40,903 bases of DNA from Hyphomicrobiales bacterium (GCA_013214705.1 JABSRZ010000016.1:1-40903); one strand, 5' to 3'; positions 16,955-26,486 are shown, numbered from the stretch's first letter. The notes: generated by a model not told the origin, from the sequence alone. Made by a program: numbers and translations.

Positions 16955-17685
16955 GATGTTACCCAGCCTCCGTCAACTCGAATATTCTGACCGGTTATAA
17001 ACCCGGCCTGTTCACTGCCTAAAAACAATACTAAATTTGCAAAATCTTCTGGCGTCCCACGACGCTTTAGCGCCTGCTGGTCCAGAACAAACTGGCTGTA
17101 TGCTTCCGGATCAGTATGGATTTTTTCGGCATCTGTTTTAAATGCGCCGGGCGCAACGGCATTTACCGTAATGCCATATGGACCCAGATCGCGCGCCATT
17201 GTACGGGTAATGCCTATTAATGCACCTTTACTGGCCACATAGGCAGACAATTCTTCAAAAGCCAAATCGAATTGTATGCTTGAAATATTAATCACTCTGC
17301 CAAAATGTTTTGTTTTCATTCCTTCCGCACAACATTTCGTTAAAATTGCCGGCGCAATAATATTGACTTTAAGAACTCGCTCTAATTCCTGATGTTCAAG
17401 ACCAGTAACTCTTGCTTTTGGGTAAATGGCTGCATTGTTAATCAATGTATCAATCGGTCCGTTGGCGGCGATTTCGGCATTAACAACCGATTCCAATTCA
17501 GTGAAATCTTCGAGGTCTACCATAATAATCCGTGCCTTCGGCGCACCAGGAATGCCTCCATCTGGCTCACTTCGAACTAACGCGATTACTTCAGCGCCTG
17601 CGCGTTCTAACATTTTTGCCAACGGCGCGCCCAACCCGCCAGCCGCTCCCGTTAACAATACGCGTCTGTTATTATAATTATGCAT
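16951..17685 (-). CDS. Short-chain dehydrogenase/reductase, first gene of cluster 1 operon
   Basis: Classical SDR of 244 residues: cofactor loop TGAAGGLG, NNAAIYP, ISSIQF with catalytic Ser, Y-x-x-x-K in AYVASKGA, PGAFKT and the C-terminal ITGQNIRVDGGW. It probably oxidises a sugar or polyol hydroxyl with NAD(P). It is the promoter-proximal gene of the operon that runs to 10481, with a CAGGAAT ribosome site, divergent from the LacI-type regulator. Confidence 0.9.
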   Translation of the reverse strand: MHNYNNRRVLLTGAAGGLGAPLAKMLERAGAEVIALVRSEPDGGIPGAPKARIIMVDLEDFTELESVVNAEIAANGPIDTLINNAAIYPKARVTGLEHQELERVLKVNIIAPAILTKCCAEGMKTKHFGRVINISSIQFDLAFEELSAYVASKGALIGITRTMARDLGPYGITVNAVAPGAFKTDAEKIHTDPEAYSQFVLDQQALKRRGTPEDFANLVLFLGSEQAGFITGQNIRVDGGWVTS

Positions 17686-17778
17686 GCTTTATTCCTGATT
17701 GATTACAAATCTATTGAACAATTCATAGCGATCAATTACAATCAGCAATAACATCAGATCACATCAGGATGGCAAATT
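17686..17778. promoter_or_regulatory. Divergent promoter/operator region of cluster 1
   Basis: Ninety-three bases separate the operon start from the regulator start. They contain inverted arms CTGATTG (17695-17701) and CAATCAG (17739-17745), an ATTG-AA-CAAT palindrome between them, and two direct ACATCAG-like copies near the regulator start. A LacI-type protein probably binds here and controls both directions. The exact operator cannot be fixed from one site. Confidence 0.5.
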
Positions 17779-18801
17779 ATGAAAGTTACGATTTCCGATA
17801 TTGCAGAAGCTGCAAATGTTTCGAGCGCAACAGTCGACAGGGTGCTAAATAACCGAGTTGGTGTAAGCGCGGTAAATCGGCAACGTGTTTTGAATGCTGC
17901 GCGGTCTGTAGGATATCTACCAGAAGAAGATGGTGTGGCCATGCCATCAAAACCTGCAGAACTCGAGTTCTTTATCCCCGTTGGAACCAATATGTTTCTA
18001 GAGGATTTAGCGAACGCGATCGAAGAGTTTGCTTCGAGGTTACCGTTAGTATCTAGTTGCATAGTCCATAGAATCAGCGATTTTTCGCCTAAAAGCCTGT
18101 TTGAAACTGTGGAAAATTTACAACTTGGTACAAGTGGTGTTGGCGTTATAGCTCTGGATCACCCTCGAAACCGAGAATTATTGCGCAATTTGGTTGAAGT
18201 TGGCCTACGAGTGGTCACTATTGCTTCAGACATACCCTCAGTTTCTCGGGCAAATTTTATAGGAATAGACAATCGAATTGCTGGCCGAACTGCGGCTTTA
18301 CTGATGGGCAGATTGATAAATCCCGTTCATAGTCATGTGGCTGTGTTTCTTGGGTCAAACTCTTACCGAGGCCATGAAGAACGCGAAGCTGGATTTCGAG
18401 CAGTATTAACTAAGGACTATTCAGATTTGACGCTCTTGGGATCGATAGAAATCAAAGATAGTAGCCAAACAGGATATTTGAAGGCCAGAGAACTTCTTGA
18501 ATCCAACCCAAAAATTGGTGGGATATATTGTATCGGTGGCGGGCGTAGTGGTGTCGTCCGTGCCGTTGATGAAGTGAACCCAAAAATTAGACCCGTGTTA
18601 ATTTGCCATGACCTTACTAATGATTCGCGCAATCAACTATTAGATGGAAAAATAGATATATTGATTGACCAAAACGCCCAACTAATGGCCGAACAATCTG
18701 TAATTAACTTGCTGGGAACCCTTGCGACAACCGCGCCATATCTTACGCACAAATTGATCGAACCACGCATTATTTTTCGAGAAAACATCCCTATGCGTTA
18801 A
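17779..18801 (+). CDS. LacI-family transcriptional regulator (cluster 1)
   Basis: Protein of 340 residues: N-terminal LacI helix-turn-helix TISDIAEAANVSSATVDRVLNN with hinge helix region VNRQRVLNAARSVGYLP, then a periplasmic-binding-protein-like sensor domain (GVIALDHPRN, ANFIGIDNRIAGRTAALLMG, GIYCIGGGRSG). TVDRVL in place of TVSRVL occurs in the subgroup near sugar ABC operons. It lies divergent to the operon it presumably controls, with an AGGA site before the ATG. The effector is likely the imported sugar or an early intermediate. Confidence 0.92.
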   Translation: MKVTISDIAEAANVSSATVDRVLNNRVGVSAVNRQRVLNAARSVGYLPEEDGVAMPSKPAELEFFIPVGTNMFLEDLANAIEEFASRLPLVSSCIVHRISDFSPKSLFETVENLQLGTSGVGVIALDHPRNRELLRNLVEVGLRVVTIASDIPSVSRANFIGIDNRIAGRTAALLMGRLINPVHSHVAVFLGSNSYRGHEEREAGFRAVLTKDYSDLTLLGSIEIKDSSQTGYLKARELLESNPKIGGIYCIGGGRSGVVRAVDEVNPKIRPVLICHDLTNDSRNQLLDGKIDILIDQNAQLMAEQSVINLLGTLATTAPYLTHKLIEPRIIFRENIPMR

Positions 18802-19018
18802 CCCAAACAACCTAGCAAACTATATTAATTGTCGAATTTTGCTTAAACTTCACGCCCTGTAATCTAGGTTTGAATGTAGTTTTCCAAATTGCAACCCATC
18901 AGTTCTCATGGTATCTGTGATGGTTGAACAATTAGTGTTTGGTGCCATCATTCCAACTTACCTTCGTTTGAATATTAGATGCCGCACTACGGATCTGTTT
19001 TATGTTTTGGAGTAATTT

Positions 19019-19670
19019 TTAGACAGACTGGTTCGTTACAAATTCTGCCCATTCGCTCGTCAGTAGACGGCGCTTGTCTAAGACGTCTGAGCGTTGATAG
19101 GCTCGTTCTGTTGAAGTGCCCACGGCATTCCCAAAGCAGATTCTTTCACCCCGTAGGGAATGTCAGTTTGTTCTTCAACCTACGTTCGAAAGGAAGCCCT
19201 GAAGCCTTGTGGGCGTTCCACATAGCCTGCTCTATGCATAAACTTTGCCATAGTTGCATCGGATAATGGTTTGCCGAGAGGAGATGATTATATATAATCT
19301 CCAATACTTATTGATATAGCCGTTTTCAATATTGTATTGCATTCTGCGGTGAGTGGTATTCTGTGAATACGATTTGTTTTGGTCCGTTCAACTGGAATGG
19401 TCCAAACCCCATTTTCAAGTTCAGACATTTTTGCGAATCGAATTTCACCTGATCTGGCGGCAGTGAGTATGAGCATTAGTAACGCAAGTCTAGTTGTGGT
19501 TTTATCTTCACAAAGCCCATTTTACGACGGCGGCGATTAACGGTTAACCGCAATATCCATTTCCCGGATGAACGGCTATTCTTGCATAGCCACAATCCCT
19601 GACCGTCACAGTGTTTTCCTGCTTCTAAAACCTCGGCTTTCAACTGTTATAAAATGTGGTTGCGCTCCAT
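19019..19670 (-). pseudogene. Tyrosine integrase remnant
   Basis: Pieces of a P4-type integrase can be followed through several frames. From a well-preceded ATG at 19670: MERNHIL, stop, QLKAEVLEAGKHCDGQGLWL, then a basic NRRRRKMGF (arm-binding DUF4102-like domain); a deletion; LILTAARSGEIRF with VWTIPVERTKTNRIHRIPLT; another gap; GKPLSDATMAKFMHRAGY, GFRASFRT; and the end ERAYQRSDVLDKRRLLTSEW to a stop at 19019. The core between the two domains and the HGFR region is broken by frameshifts and a deletion, so it is inactive. Confidence 0.85.
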
Positions 19671-20040
19671 AATAGCCCCCTTAATAGACCACCTTTTAAG
19701 CTGTGATTGTATATTCTGCAATGTTCAGCTATGTGAGGAGATGGGTTTTATCTTGTTTAATTTCAAATGGTATGTTCATGCATAAGAAACTATGTTCAAC
19801 CCAAATTACTCCTTTCCGGTGCACTAAATATATCAATGAGATATGAAATTACTATTTTTTCCTTCGTCTTGGTGTTTTAGCCTAGCTACCACATAGCTAC
19901 CAATTGACTTTTTATAGGTATGTCGCTTAGAAAACCTGGCGCTGTGCCTAATTTTTCACTCAGTTACTTCTTATGATGCTAACTCTGGCCTTGGACTGGG
20001 AATACTAAATCTTAAATAAAGGATCAAAGCCAAGACTATA
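19671..20040. other. Non-coding region upstream of the integrase remnant
   Basis: No gene is seen. Apart from the tandem motif at 19883-19904 there is only AT-rich sequence with stops in all frames. It lies between the integrase remnant and the IS21-type end, where an attachment site and arm sites of the lost element would be expected. Confidence 0.5.
19883..19904. repeat. Tandem TAGCTACCA motif, possible integrase arm sites
   Basis: TAGCTACCACA (19883-19893) is followed directly by TAGCTACCAAT (19894-19904), an 11-bp period. On the other strand this reads TGGTAGCTA twice. A similar pair (TTTGTGGGTAGA, 12-bp period) lies at 40719-40742 near the tRNA-like end. Short tandem sites upstream of an integrase gene are typical arm-type binding sites. 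Confidence 0.45.
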
Positions 20041-20466
20041 TGTCAATGAGTATTTAAAATTGACCCACCATTGCCGTTTAAAAGTGACCCACCTACATCG
20101 AAGAATAAGGCCAACTGACGAGCGGCTCCTCAAAAGCAAGACATACAGGCCGCAACTCTGCATGTTCAGCTTTAAATATAGTATCAATCGTTTGGTCCTT
20201 CTGGACTGGATGAGTTCTACAGCCTAACTCAATGCATTTTAAATGCAGCCACTCATTTAGGTTCTGCATATTGTCAAACTTCAGCTTTGGCGTAAACAAC
20301 CACTTGCGAATGTGCTGAACTTGGCTCACAACTCGACCCTTCTCCCAGCCTGAGGAAGGTGTACAGGCAACGGGTTCAATCACGTAATGGTTCATCCGGG
20401 CCATAAAGCGCGGATGGAATATTCTATCCTTTGAACGGCGAACATAGGTCACCATCGTTTTAGGAT
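20041..20466 (-). mobile_element. IS21-family remnant: istA fragment joined to the right terminal region
   Basis: On the minus strand a frame reads PKTMVTYVRRSKDRIFHPRF, MARMNHYVIEPVACTPSSGW, EKGRVVSQVQHIRKWLFTPK and NEWLHLKC, characteristic of the C-terminal half of IstA (DDE transposase). The frame stops at 20093 where IstA should continue. Past it come repeated GGGTCA-type units (GTGGGTCACTTTTAAACGG, TGGTGGGTCAATTTTAAAT) and a TGT end at 20041, like the multiple terminal repeats of IS21 elements. The istA 5' half, the rest of its 3' end and all of istB are missing, so it is an internally deleted relic. Confidence 0.75.
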
Positions 20467-20478
20467 TGGCGATAATCA

Positions 20479-20806
20479 GAGGCGAGAAGCTTGATTGAGC
20501 GGCTGAATGCAGAACAGGAACGCGGGTTGGCATACACTGCCAGCCTGTTTATTTTATTTTGGGTTGCTTAACGGCCGAAATGACAGCAGTAAAATCTGGT
20601 GCAGCTCTCCTCTATTTACAAGTTGTTAGTAGAATTTTGCATGAAATATGATGAAGGGGGGGGCGGGGGTAGAACCTTTTAGGGCCTCACCAGCTAGACC
20701 GTTGGGGTAGTCATCTGCATATGAAAACTGAAAATCAGAAATCAAAAACCCCATTTAAACAATAATAAAACAAACTAGGAATCACTATAATGATTGAATG
20801 TAATCC
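20479..20806 (+). pseudogene. Decayed gene tail plus 3' flank, copy B of a duplicated locus
   Basis: Reads EARSLIERLNAEQERGLAY, then after a frameshift QPVYFILGCLTAEMTAVKSG, AALLYLQVVSRILHEI and a stop at 20651. It matches copy A (4678-5007) in protein and in the following non-coding bases, up to TGATTGAATGTAATCC. The IS21 relic abuts its upstream edge, so the 5' part of the gene was probably lost with that insertion. Family not recognised. Confidence 0.7.
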
Positions 20807-21044
20807 TTCGAATATTCGAATCTTACAAACTTGGTATTTGCCTAATGGTATTTTTTCCATAATAAAAATTTTTAAGAAATTCATTAGTTCAAAAGGCCGT
20901 TCTAAAAAAAATTCAAATATGTTCAGAACATTGGTCAACTATTATTCAAAATACCAGAACTCATACGTAAAACACAACGAAGCGGTAATTGAAGAATATA
21001 TTGAATTCACTCATGAAATGACCTCCTCTTTTATGAACATTTAG
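20790..21044 (+). CDS. Small hypothetical protein, doubtful
   Basis: An 84-codon ORF (MIECNPSNIRILQTW... to ...FTHEMTSSFMNI) rich in Lys, Asn and Ile. There is no recognisable domain and the ribosome site (TAGGAATCACTATA) is only moderate. It begins inside the 3' flank of copy B, and the corresponding position of copy A carries no matching ORF. It may be real, a fragment of a larger broken gene, or chance. Confidence 0.3.
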   Translation: MIECNPSNIRILQTWYLPNGIFSIIKIFKKFISSKGRSKKNSNMFRTLVNYYSKYQNSYVKHNEAVIEEYIEFTHEMTSSFMNI

Positions 21045-21210
21045 TCAAATGAATATAAGGGCCAATATTCCCACTCTGAATGCACAGAATATTAACCCAG
21101 CTATTGTTTAGCCAGGTATATGTAATATGATTATTACAAATTAAATAAAATATAATATAAATAAAGTATTAATTTCTTGAAAAAAAGTACAATTAGGCAA
21201 TAATGTGTAA

Positions 21211-21490
21211 AGGTTAAAGAGTCGCATAAATAGGTTTGATGAAATTCTATCCGCAAATGAAAACATATTAGATGCTGCAGAAATACTAGAACAAGCAGAA
21301 AGTAATTTAGAGCTGCAGATGATGCAGATTAGAAAATGATGCAAATGGATCTGTAATCGATGCCTTTGAAGAACTTATTGATTTCATAGATAGAGCTGAT
21401 AACACATCGGTCGAAAACTTAAAAATAGTCATTTCGATCAGAAATTTAATCATAGTCTCCCGTCAATTGGTTATTGTTGTGTGCAAATAA
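21211..21490 (+). pseudogene. Broken small gene upstream of the helicase
   Basis: Two frames together give one continuous charged helical protein: RINRFDEILSANENILDAAE, ILEQAESNL in the first, then after a shift near 21310-21335, NGSVIDAFEELIDFIDRADN, TSVENLKIVISIRNLIIV to a stop at 21490. The codon pattern changes frame without losing protein-like composition, which suggests a frameshifted gene. Family unknown. The 250 bases to the helicase start hold nothing else I can support. Confidence 0.4.
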
Positions 21491-21740
21491 ACATCAGACT
21501 AATTGCAGTTGGTTTTTGGTTGGCTTCGCAGCATTCTTGAATACAGCAAAAATATGGTAAAATTATATGAAGAAGGTAAAACGGTTAGAAATTACTTATT
21601 TAAATTATTAGGTTAACCTAGTAAGCCACGAAAAAAAACGCTATCTTCCTCAAAATTTATTTTATAAAATATGTTCTAATTTTAGCTCACTATCAGCAAA
21701 TAACGATTGAATCATCTCGCAAAATAAAAGGTGCCCAGAA

Positions 21741-24700
21741 TTGTCAAATTTAGGCGAAAAAAATCCCGAAAAATCTGCAATCGAACGACTACTATTAGAT
21801 GCAAGAGAAAAACTAGTTGAAACGGGAACTCGAAACAGACTGGTGCATGTAAATCGAATAAACTCAAGGGCAAATGCGCTAAATATCATAAACGAGCGAT
21901 CAGATGATATCTTTAGTATTCTGAAGTCAAATGGTAGAAAGATGAAGTTTCTTGCGACTGGCACTGACCCCAAGAAATCTAACGACGACGAACCTGATCT
22001 TACAATTGTTGAAATCGACTCAGATGAACCTTTTGACAAAGCACGGTATACGGATAATAAGCTAGAAACAAAACTGGGACCGAACGGACTACAGAAACGT
22101 TTATTACAACTTTTTCTTAACGCAAATACAGCTAAAGAAGAACAGGGAATAAATATTCTATACCTTGTTTTAGGTTTTTTAAATTGGCGCGAATCTAAAG
22201 ATTCAAGCATTGAACGAGAATCTCCTATCATTCTAGTACCTGTTGAATTAACTCGGAATACTAAGACTTCTAGCTATGATATTAAAGTGCTAGACGATGA
22301 TATTGTAACCAACCTGCCTCTAAAACGAAGGCTTGCAGAAGACTTTGGTATAGAACTCCCAGAAATCAGTGATAATTTGGATGATTGGACTCCCAGTCAG
22401 TATTTTGAACAAATATCTGAAGTCATTGAATCCCATCCAGACTGGTCAATAGATGCAGATGGAATGCAATTAGGCTTTTTTAGTTTTGCAAAACTTTTAA
22501 TGCTCCGTGACCTTGACCCAATTAATTGGCCAGATGGTGAGCTTGCTAAATCTGGTTTAATTGAAAAACTTCTTAAGACGGGGTTTCCAGAAGAAAATGA
22601 TTATTTTGATGAAAAAACACCCCTAGATGAAATTTTAACACCTAACGATATTATTCAAGTTACAGATGCTGACGCATCCCAAACAAAGGTAATCGAAGAA
22701 GTTCGAGCTGGACGAAATCTAGTGGTACAGGGTCCACCAGGTACCGGAAAATCACAAACAATCACAAACATAATTGCAGCTGCAGTGCATGATGGAAAAA
22801 GTGTTTTATTCGTTGCTGAGAAAATGGCTGCCTTAACCGTGGTGCATAGTCGGCTAAAAAAAGTTGGGCTTGAGAATATCTGCCTTGAACTCCATTCAAA
22901 GGCAGCAAATAAGAAGCAAGTGCATAATCGATTAAAAGAAACGCTTTTAGCAGGCCGTTCTATTCCAGACTTACCAACCGAACCAGAAGAACTATTACTT
23001 CATCGAAATAAGTTAAATACAATTGATTCATTACTTCATGCGCCAATTTTGGATACAGGCGAGACACCATTTTCCGTTATTTCCCAAATGGTCAAGTTAA
23101 AAGGACAGAATGTTCCCGCTCCAACATTAGTTTCCGAGGTTCTCACCAAAATTACCAAAAATCAACATGAAACAATCGAAGCGTGTTTAGATGATTACGA
23201 AGAACTTAGCACAGGTACTGGTCCAAGAATGGATCACCCTTTTTATGGCGCCCAAAATCTAAGTCTTCAGCCAACAGAAATAGAACGAATTTCGACAAAT
23301 GCAGAGCTTGTTTTAAAACAAATTCGCTTACTTATCACAACTGTCAGCGAATTCGAGCCCTTTTTTGGAATGAAAATTGATTCAATATCTAAGGTAAAAA
23401 TATTTGTAGATTTATTAAATCTACTTTCCAAAGCACCAGAAAAATCAGGCCAATTTATTAGCAATTCTATCATGCCAAACGAGCAATTGATTCTTGCTTT
23501 ACATAGCGCAATCAAATGGCAAGAAACAGTCGATAATAATAACACTTTTATTGAATTTGCTTGGACAATTCCTGTAGATCATTTGAGACGTGAATTGGTT
23601 AAAGGCGGTAATTCGTTCTTCGCACGTGTCGGATCGGGATATCGGGGAGCATCAAATGAGCTCGCTTCTTTATTAGCTATTAAATTACCAAAAAAGGCTA
23701 AGGATCGCCTTGAAATATTGGATAATTTAATATCTGCTCAAATTATTTACAAAAACTATGCCGAATTAGAACAGCTGCTTCAAAAAACACTTGGGGTTCA
23801 TTGGTTGGGCTTGAAAACCCAATTTACCCACATATACAAATCTATTGCTTGGCAAGAAGACATCGAAGCATTTGGCTGGAAACTGCCTTTAGAAATCTTG
23901 CAGGTGTTTGCAACAGACCCACAAGAAGCCCAATCAATTGCAAATAAAATTACAAACAATTTAGAACCAGTGATAAAAGGTATTGAAAAAGTTGAAAGTC
24001 AATTCGAATTAGAACCAATCGCTGCGTATAACGCTAAAGATTTTCATTACGCTTCTATGGACACTTTAGAAAAAGTATTTAGTGGTTTTTCTGCAAAATC
24101 TGAACTTTACAGTGAGTGGGTTCAACTATCATTAAAAATTTCCGAAATAAATAGTTTTGGTCTACCTGAGCTTATGACTAGAATTAGTGATAGTTCACAA
24201 ACAGTAAGCCAAGTCAAAAATGAACTCCGCTACGCACGGGCCGATGCTATTTGGAATTTGGCAAGACAGCTAGAAGTCGAAATTGAAAAAATTGGCTATC
24301 TTCCTCGACATAAAATTGTAGAAAAATTTCAACACGGCGAACATAATCGAATACTAGATGTGCGCAATCTTATAAAAGCTACTCATCTGAAACAATTACC
24401 AAACGGGGCCTTTGGTGAAATGGCTGTAATTCGTGGACAATTAGGTAAAAAATCTCGCCACATGTCCCTCCGAAAACTCATGACTCAGGCTGGGTCAATG
24501 ATGCAGAAGATTAAGCCCGTGTTCTTAATGAGCCCAATGTCAATTGCACAATATTTACCTCCTGGTAAACTTCGATTTGACATACTCGTTATTGACGAAG
24601 CAAGCCAAGTACGACCAGAAGATGCACTAGGAGCTATTGCGCGTTGCGATCAAATTGTAATTGTGGGCGACCCCGAACAACTTCCACCTACCGGTTTCTT

Positions 24701-26486
24701 TGCTCGCATGACCGGAGATATTGAAGAAGATGATGAACTAGATGAAGTACTTGATGGTGCCACCCGTGCAACTGAAATGGAGTCAATCCTCACATTATGT
24801 AGCGCTAGAAATTTGCCATTGCGTATGTTGGAGTGGCATTATCGATCTAGAGACCCATCTTTAATCGAAATTTCCAATCGTGAATTTTATAGAAATGAAC
24901 TTATTCTCCCGCCTTCGCCCTTGCAAAATGATAATAACTTTGGCTTGAAATTTACAAGAGTAAATGGCGTGTATTCCAACAAATCAAGGGGGCGCGGAAC
25001 ACCTGGCACCAACAAAATAGAAGCGGAAGCAGTTGTAGCCGAAATTTCACGTCACGCAAGAGAAAGCCCCGAGCTTTCGCTTGGCGTTGTTGCTTTTTCA
25101 ATGACACAGCGAAATATGATAACACAAATTATTGAAACGGAACGCCGATCAAATACCGAGTTAGAGAAATTCCTGCGTAGTGGCTACGCTGAAGACGTTT
25201 TTGTCAAAAATATTGAAAATGTTCAAGGTGACGAACGCGATGTAATTTTAATCAGTGTTGGCTATGGGCCAAATGAACCAAACGGCCGTCTATCTTCGAT
25301 GAATTTCGGCCCTGTGAACCAAGAAGGTGGCGCCCGTCGACTAAACGTATTGTTTAGTAGAGCACGTATTCGTTGCGAAGTTTTTGCATCATTTGAGCCT
25401 GGAGACATCGATTTATCAAAGTCACAGAAAGAAGGCACCAGAATATTTAAACGTTATCTCGAATTTGCTAAAAGCGGAAACTTAGATCAAGCAATTCCAT
25501 CAGGCGGATTAGCAGATTCACCGTTTGAGGAAGACGTTGCTGATGAAATTAGGAAATTGAATTACTCAGTTGATTATCAAATTGGCAGTGCTGGTTTCTT
25601 AATTGATTTGGGCGTAAAACATCCCGACCATGCTGGCCAATACATGTTGGCTGTTGAGTGCGATGGGGCCACTTATCATAGTGCCCTTTGGGCAAGGGAG
25701 CGAGACCGCTTACGGCAAAATATTCTTGAGGGACTTGGTTGGAAATTTCATAGAATTTGGAGTACCGATTGGTTTTATCGTCGCAACCAAGAGATTGACC
25801 GCTTGCGTGTAGCCCTTCACGAAGCTGCGGTCGAGGGACGTAATGGAATTAAAATCGAAGGAACTAACAAGGATTCTATTACAATTTCAGAAGCGGATGA
25901 AAGCTTAGAAGAAAACATTACAATTGAGGTGCCAGAAACACCAAGAATCGAAGCTGAACCATATCTCATTGCTAAAGTAAATGCCACTGGGTCTTCAGAA
26001 CCTCATTTGGCGCATAGAATCCTTCTTTTAAAAATTGTACGTAAGATTATTGAAATCGAAGGACCTGTTCATCAAGACGAAGTTTCTCGCCGTTTAGCAA
26101 GCGCTTTTGGGAAAGAAAAGGCAGGTCGCCGAATTAACGAAATTACACTAAATACGCTAAAGTCCACGACAAGATTCTCGCAAGATATTGCTGAAGAAAA
26201 CATGATCATTTGCGATGGCCAATTCTGGTTGACTAAAGGTCAAAAACAAAATCCTCCCATTAGAAATCGAACTGGGCAGAGCACATCTATACAAAAAGCC
26301 GAAAACATCCCACCGATTGAAATTGATGCTGCAATTAGCAAAATACAAGAATCTAGTGGCTTCGTTTATCCAGATGAATTAACAAAAGCCGTTGCAACGC
26401 TCTTTGGATTTGATCGAGTTGGTCCGGGACTGAAGGTTGTTATTTCTAGAAGAATTGATATAGGTAATTCGCTTTCCAAATTTTAA
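21741..26486 (+). CDS. DUF4011 / SF1 helicase / PD-(D/E)xK nuclease / DUF3320 protein
   Basis: Giant protein of 1581 residues. Order: DUF4011-like N-terminus (REKLVETGTRNRLVHVNR); SF1 helicase with Walker A GPPGTGKS at 331-338; a long helical insert; Walker B FDILVIDEASQ near 950, GDPEQLPP, VQGDERDVILISVGYG and RRLNVLFSRAR; a C-terminal nuclease of the MTES_1575 type near 1255-1370 (LIDLGV, LAVECDG, RDRLRQNILEGLGW); and two DUF3320-like winged segments (GPVHQDEVSRRLA, YPDELTKAVATLFGF). Such proteins occur in defence islands and are thought to degrade invading DNA. The start is TTG at 21741 with AAAAGG upstream; no ATG lies between it and the stop at 21708. It looks intact and stands alone among mobile debris. 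Confidence 0.9.
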   Translation: MSNLGEKNPEKSAIERLLLDAREKLVETGTRNRLVHVNRINSRANALNIINERSDDIFSILKSNGRKMKFLATGTDPKKSNDDEPDLTIVEIDSDEPFDKARYTDNKLETKLGPNGLQKRLLQLFLNANTAKEEQGINILYLVLGFLNWRESKDSSIERESPIILVPVELTRNTKTSSYDIKVLDDDIVTNLPLKRRLAEDFGIELPEISDNLDDWTPSQYFEQISEVIESHPDWSIDADGMQLGFFSFAKLLMLRDLDPINWPDGELAKSGLIEKLLKTGFPEENDYFDEKTPLDEILTPNDIIQVTDADASQTKVIEEVRAGRNLVVQGPPGTGKSQTITNIIAAAVHDGKSVLFVAEKMAALTVVHSRLKKVGLENICLELHSKAANKKQVHNRLKETLLAGRSIPDLPTEPEELLLHRNKLNTIDSLLHAPILDTGETPFSVISQMVKLKGQNVPAPTLVSEVLTKITKNQHETIEACLDDYEELSTGTGPRMDHPFYGAQNLSLQPTEIERISTNAELVLKQIRLLITTVSEFEPFFGMKIDSISKVKIFVDLLNLLSKAPEKSGQFISNSIMPNEQLILALHSAIKWQETVDNNNTFIEFAWTIPVDHLRRELVKGGNSFFARVGSGYRGASNELASLLAIKLPKKAKDRLEILDNLISAQIIYKNYAELEQLLQKTLGVHWLGLKTQFTHIYKSIAWQEDIEAFGWKLPLEILQVFATDPQEAQSIANKITNNLEPVIKGIEKVESQFELEPIAAYNAKDFHYASMDTLEKVFSGFSAKSELYSEWVQLSLKISEINSFGLPELMTRISDSSQTVSQVKNELRYARADAIWNLARQLEVEIEKIGYLPRHKIVEKFQHGEHNRILDVRNLIKATHLKQLPNGAFGEMAVIRGQLGKKSRHMSLRKLMTQAGSMMQKIKPVFLMSPMSIAQYLPPGKLRFDILVIDEASQVRPEDALGAIARCDQIVIVGDPEQLPPTGFFARMTGDIEEDDELDEVLDGATRATEMESILTLCSARNLPLRMLEWHYRSRDPSLIEISNREFYRNELILPPSPLQNDNNFGLKFTRVNGVYSNKSRGRGTPGTNKIEAEAVVAEISRHARESPELSLGVVAFSMTQRNMITQIIETERRSNTELEKFLRSGYAEDVFVKNIENVQGDERDVILISVGYGPNEPNGRLSSMNFGPVNQEGGARRLNVLFSRARIRCEVFASFEPGDIDLSKSQKEGTRIFKRYLEFAKSGNLDQAIPSGGLADSPFEEDVADEIRKLNYSVDYQIGSAGFLIDLGVKHPDHAGQYMLAVECDGATYHSALWARERDRLRQNILEGLGWKFHRIWSTDWFYRRNQEIDRLRVALHEAAVEGRNGIKIEGTNKDSITISEADESLEENITIEVPETPRIEAEPYLIAKVNATGSSEPHLAHRILLLKIVRKIIEIEGPVHQDEVSRRLASAFGKEKAGRRINEITLNTLKSTTRFSQDIAEENMIICDGQFWLTKGQKQNPPIRNRTGQSTSIQKAENIPPIEIDAAISKIQESSGFVYPDELTKAVATLFGFDRVGPGLKVVISRRIDIGNSLSKF

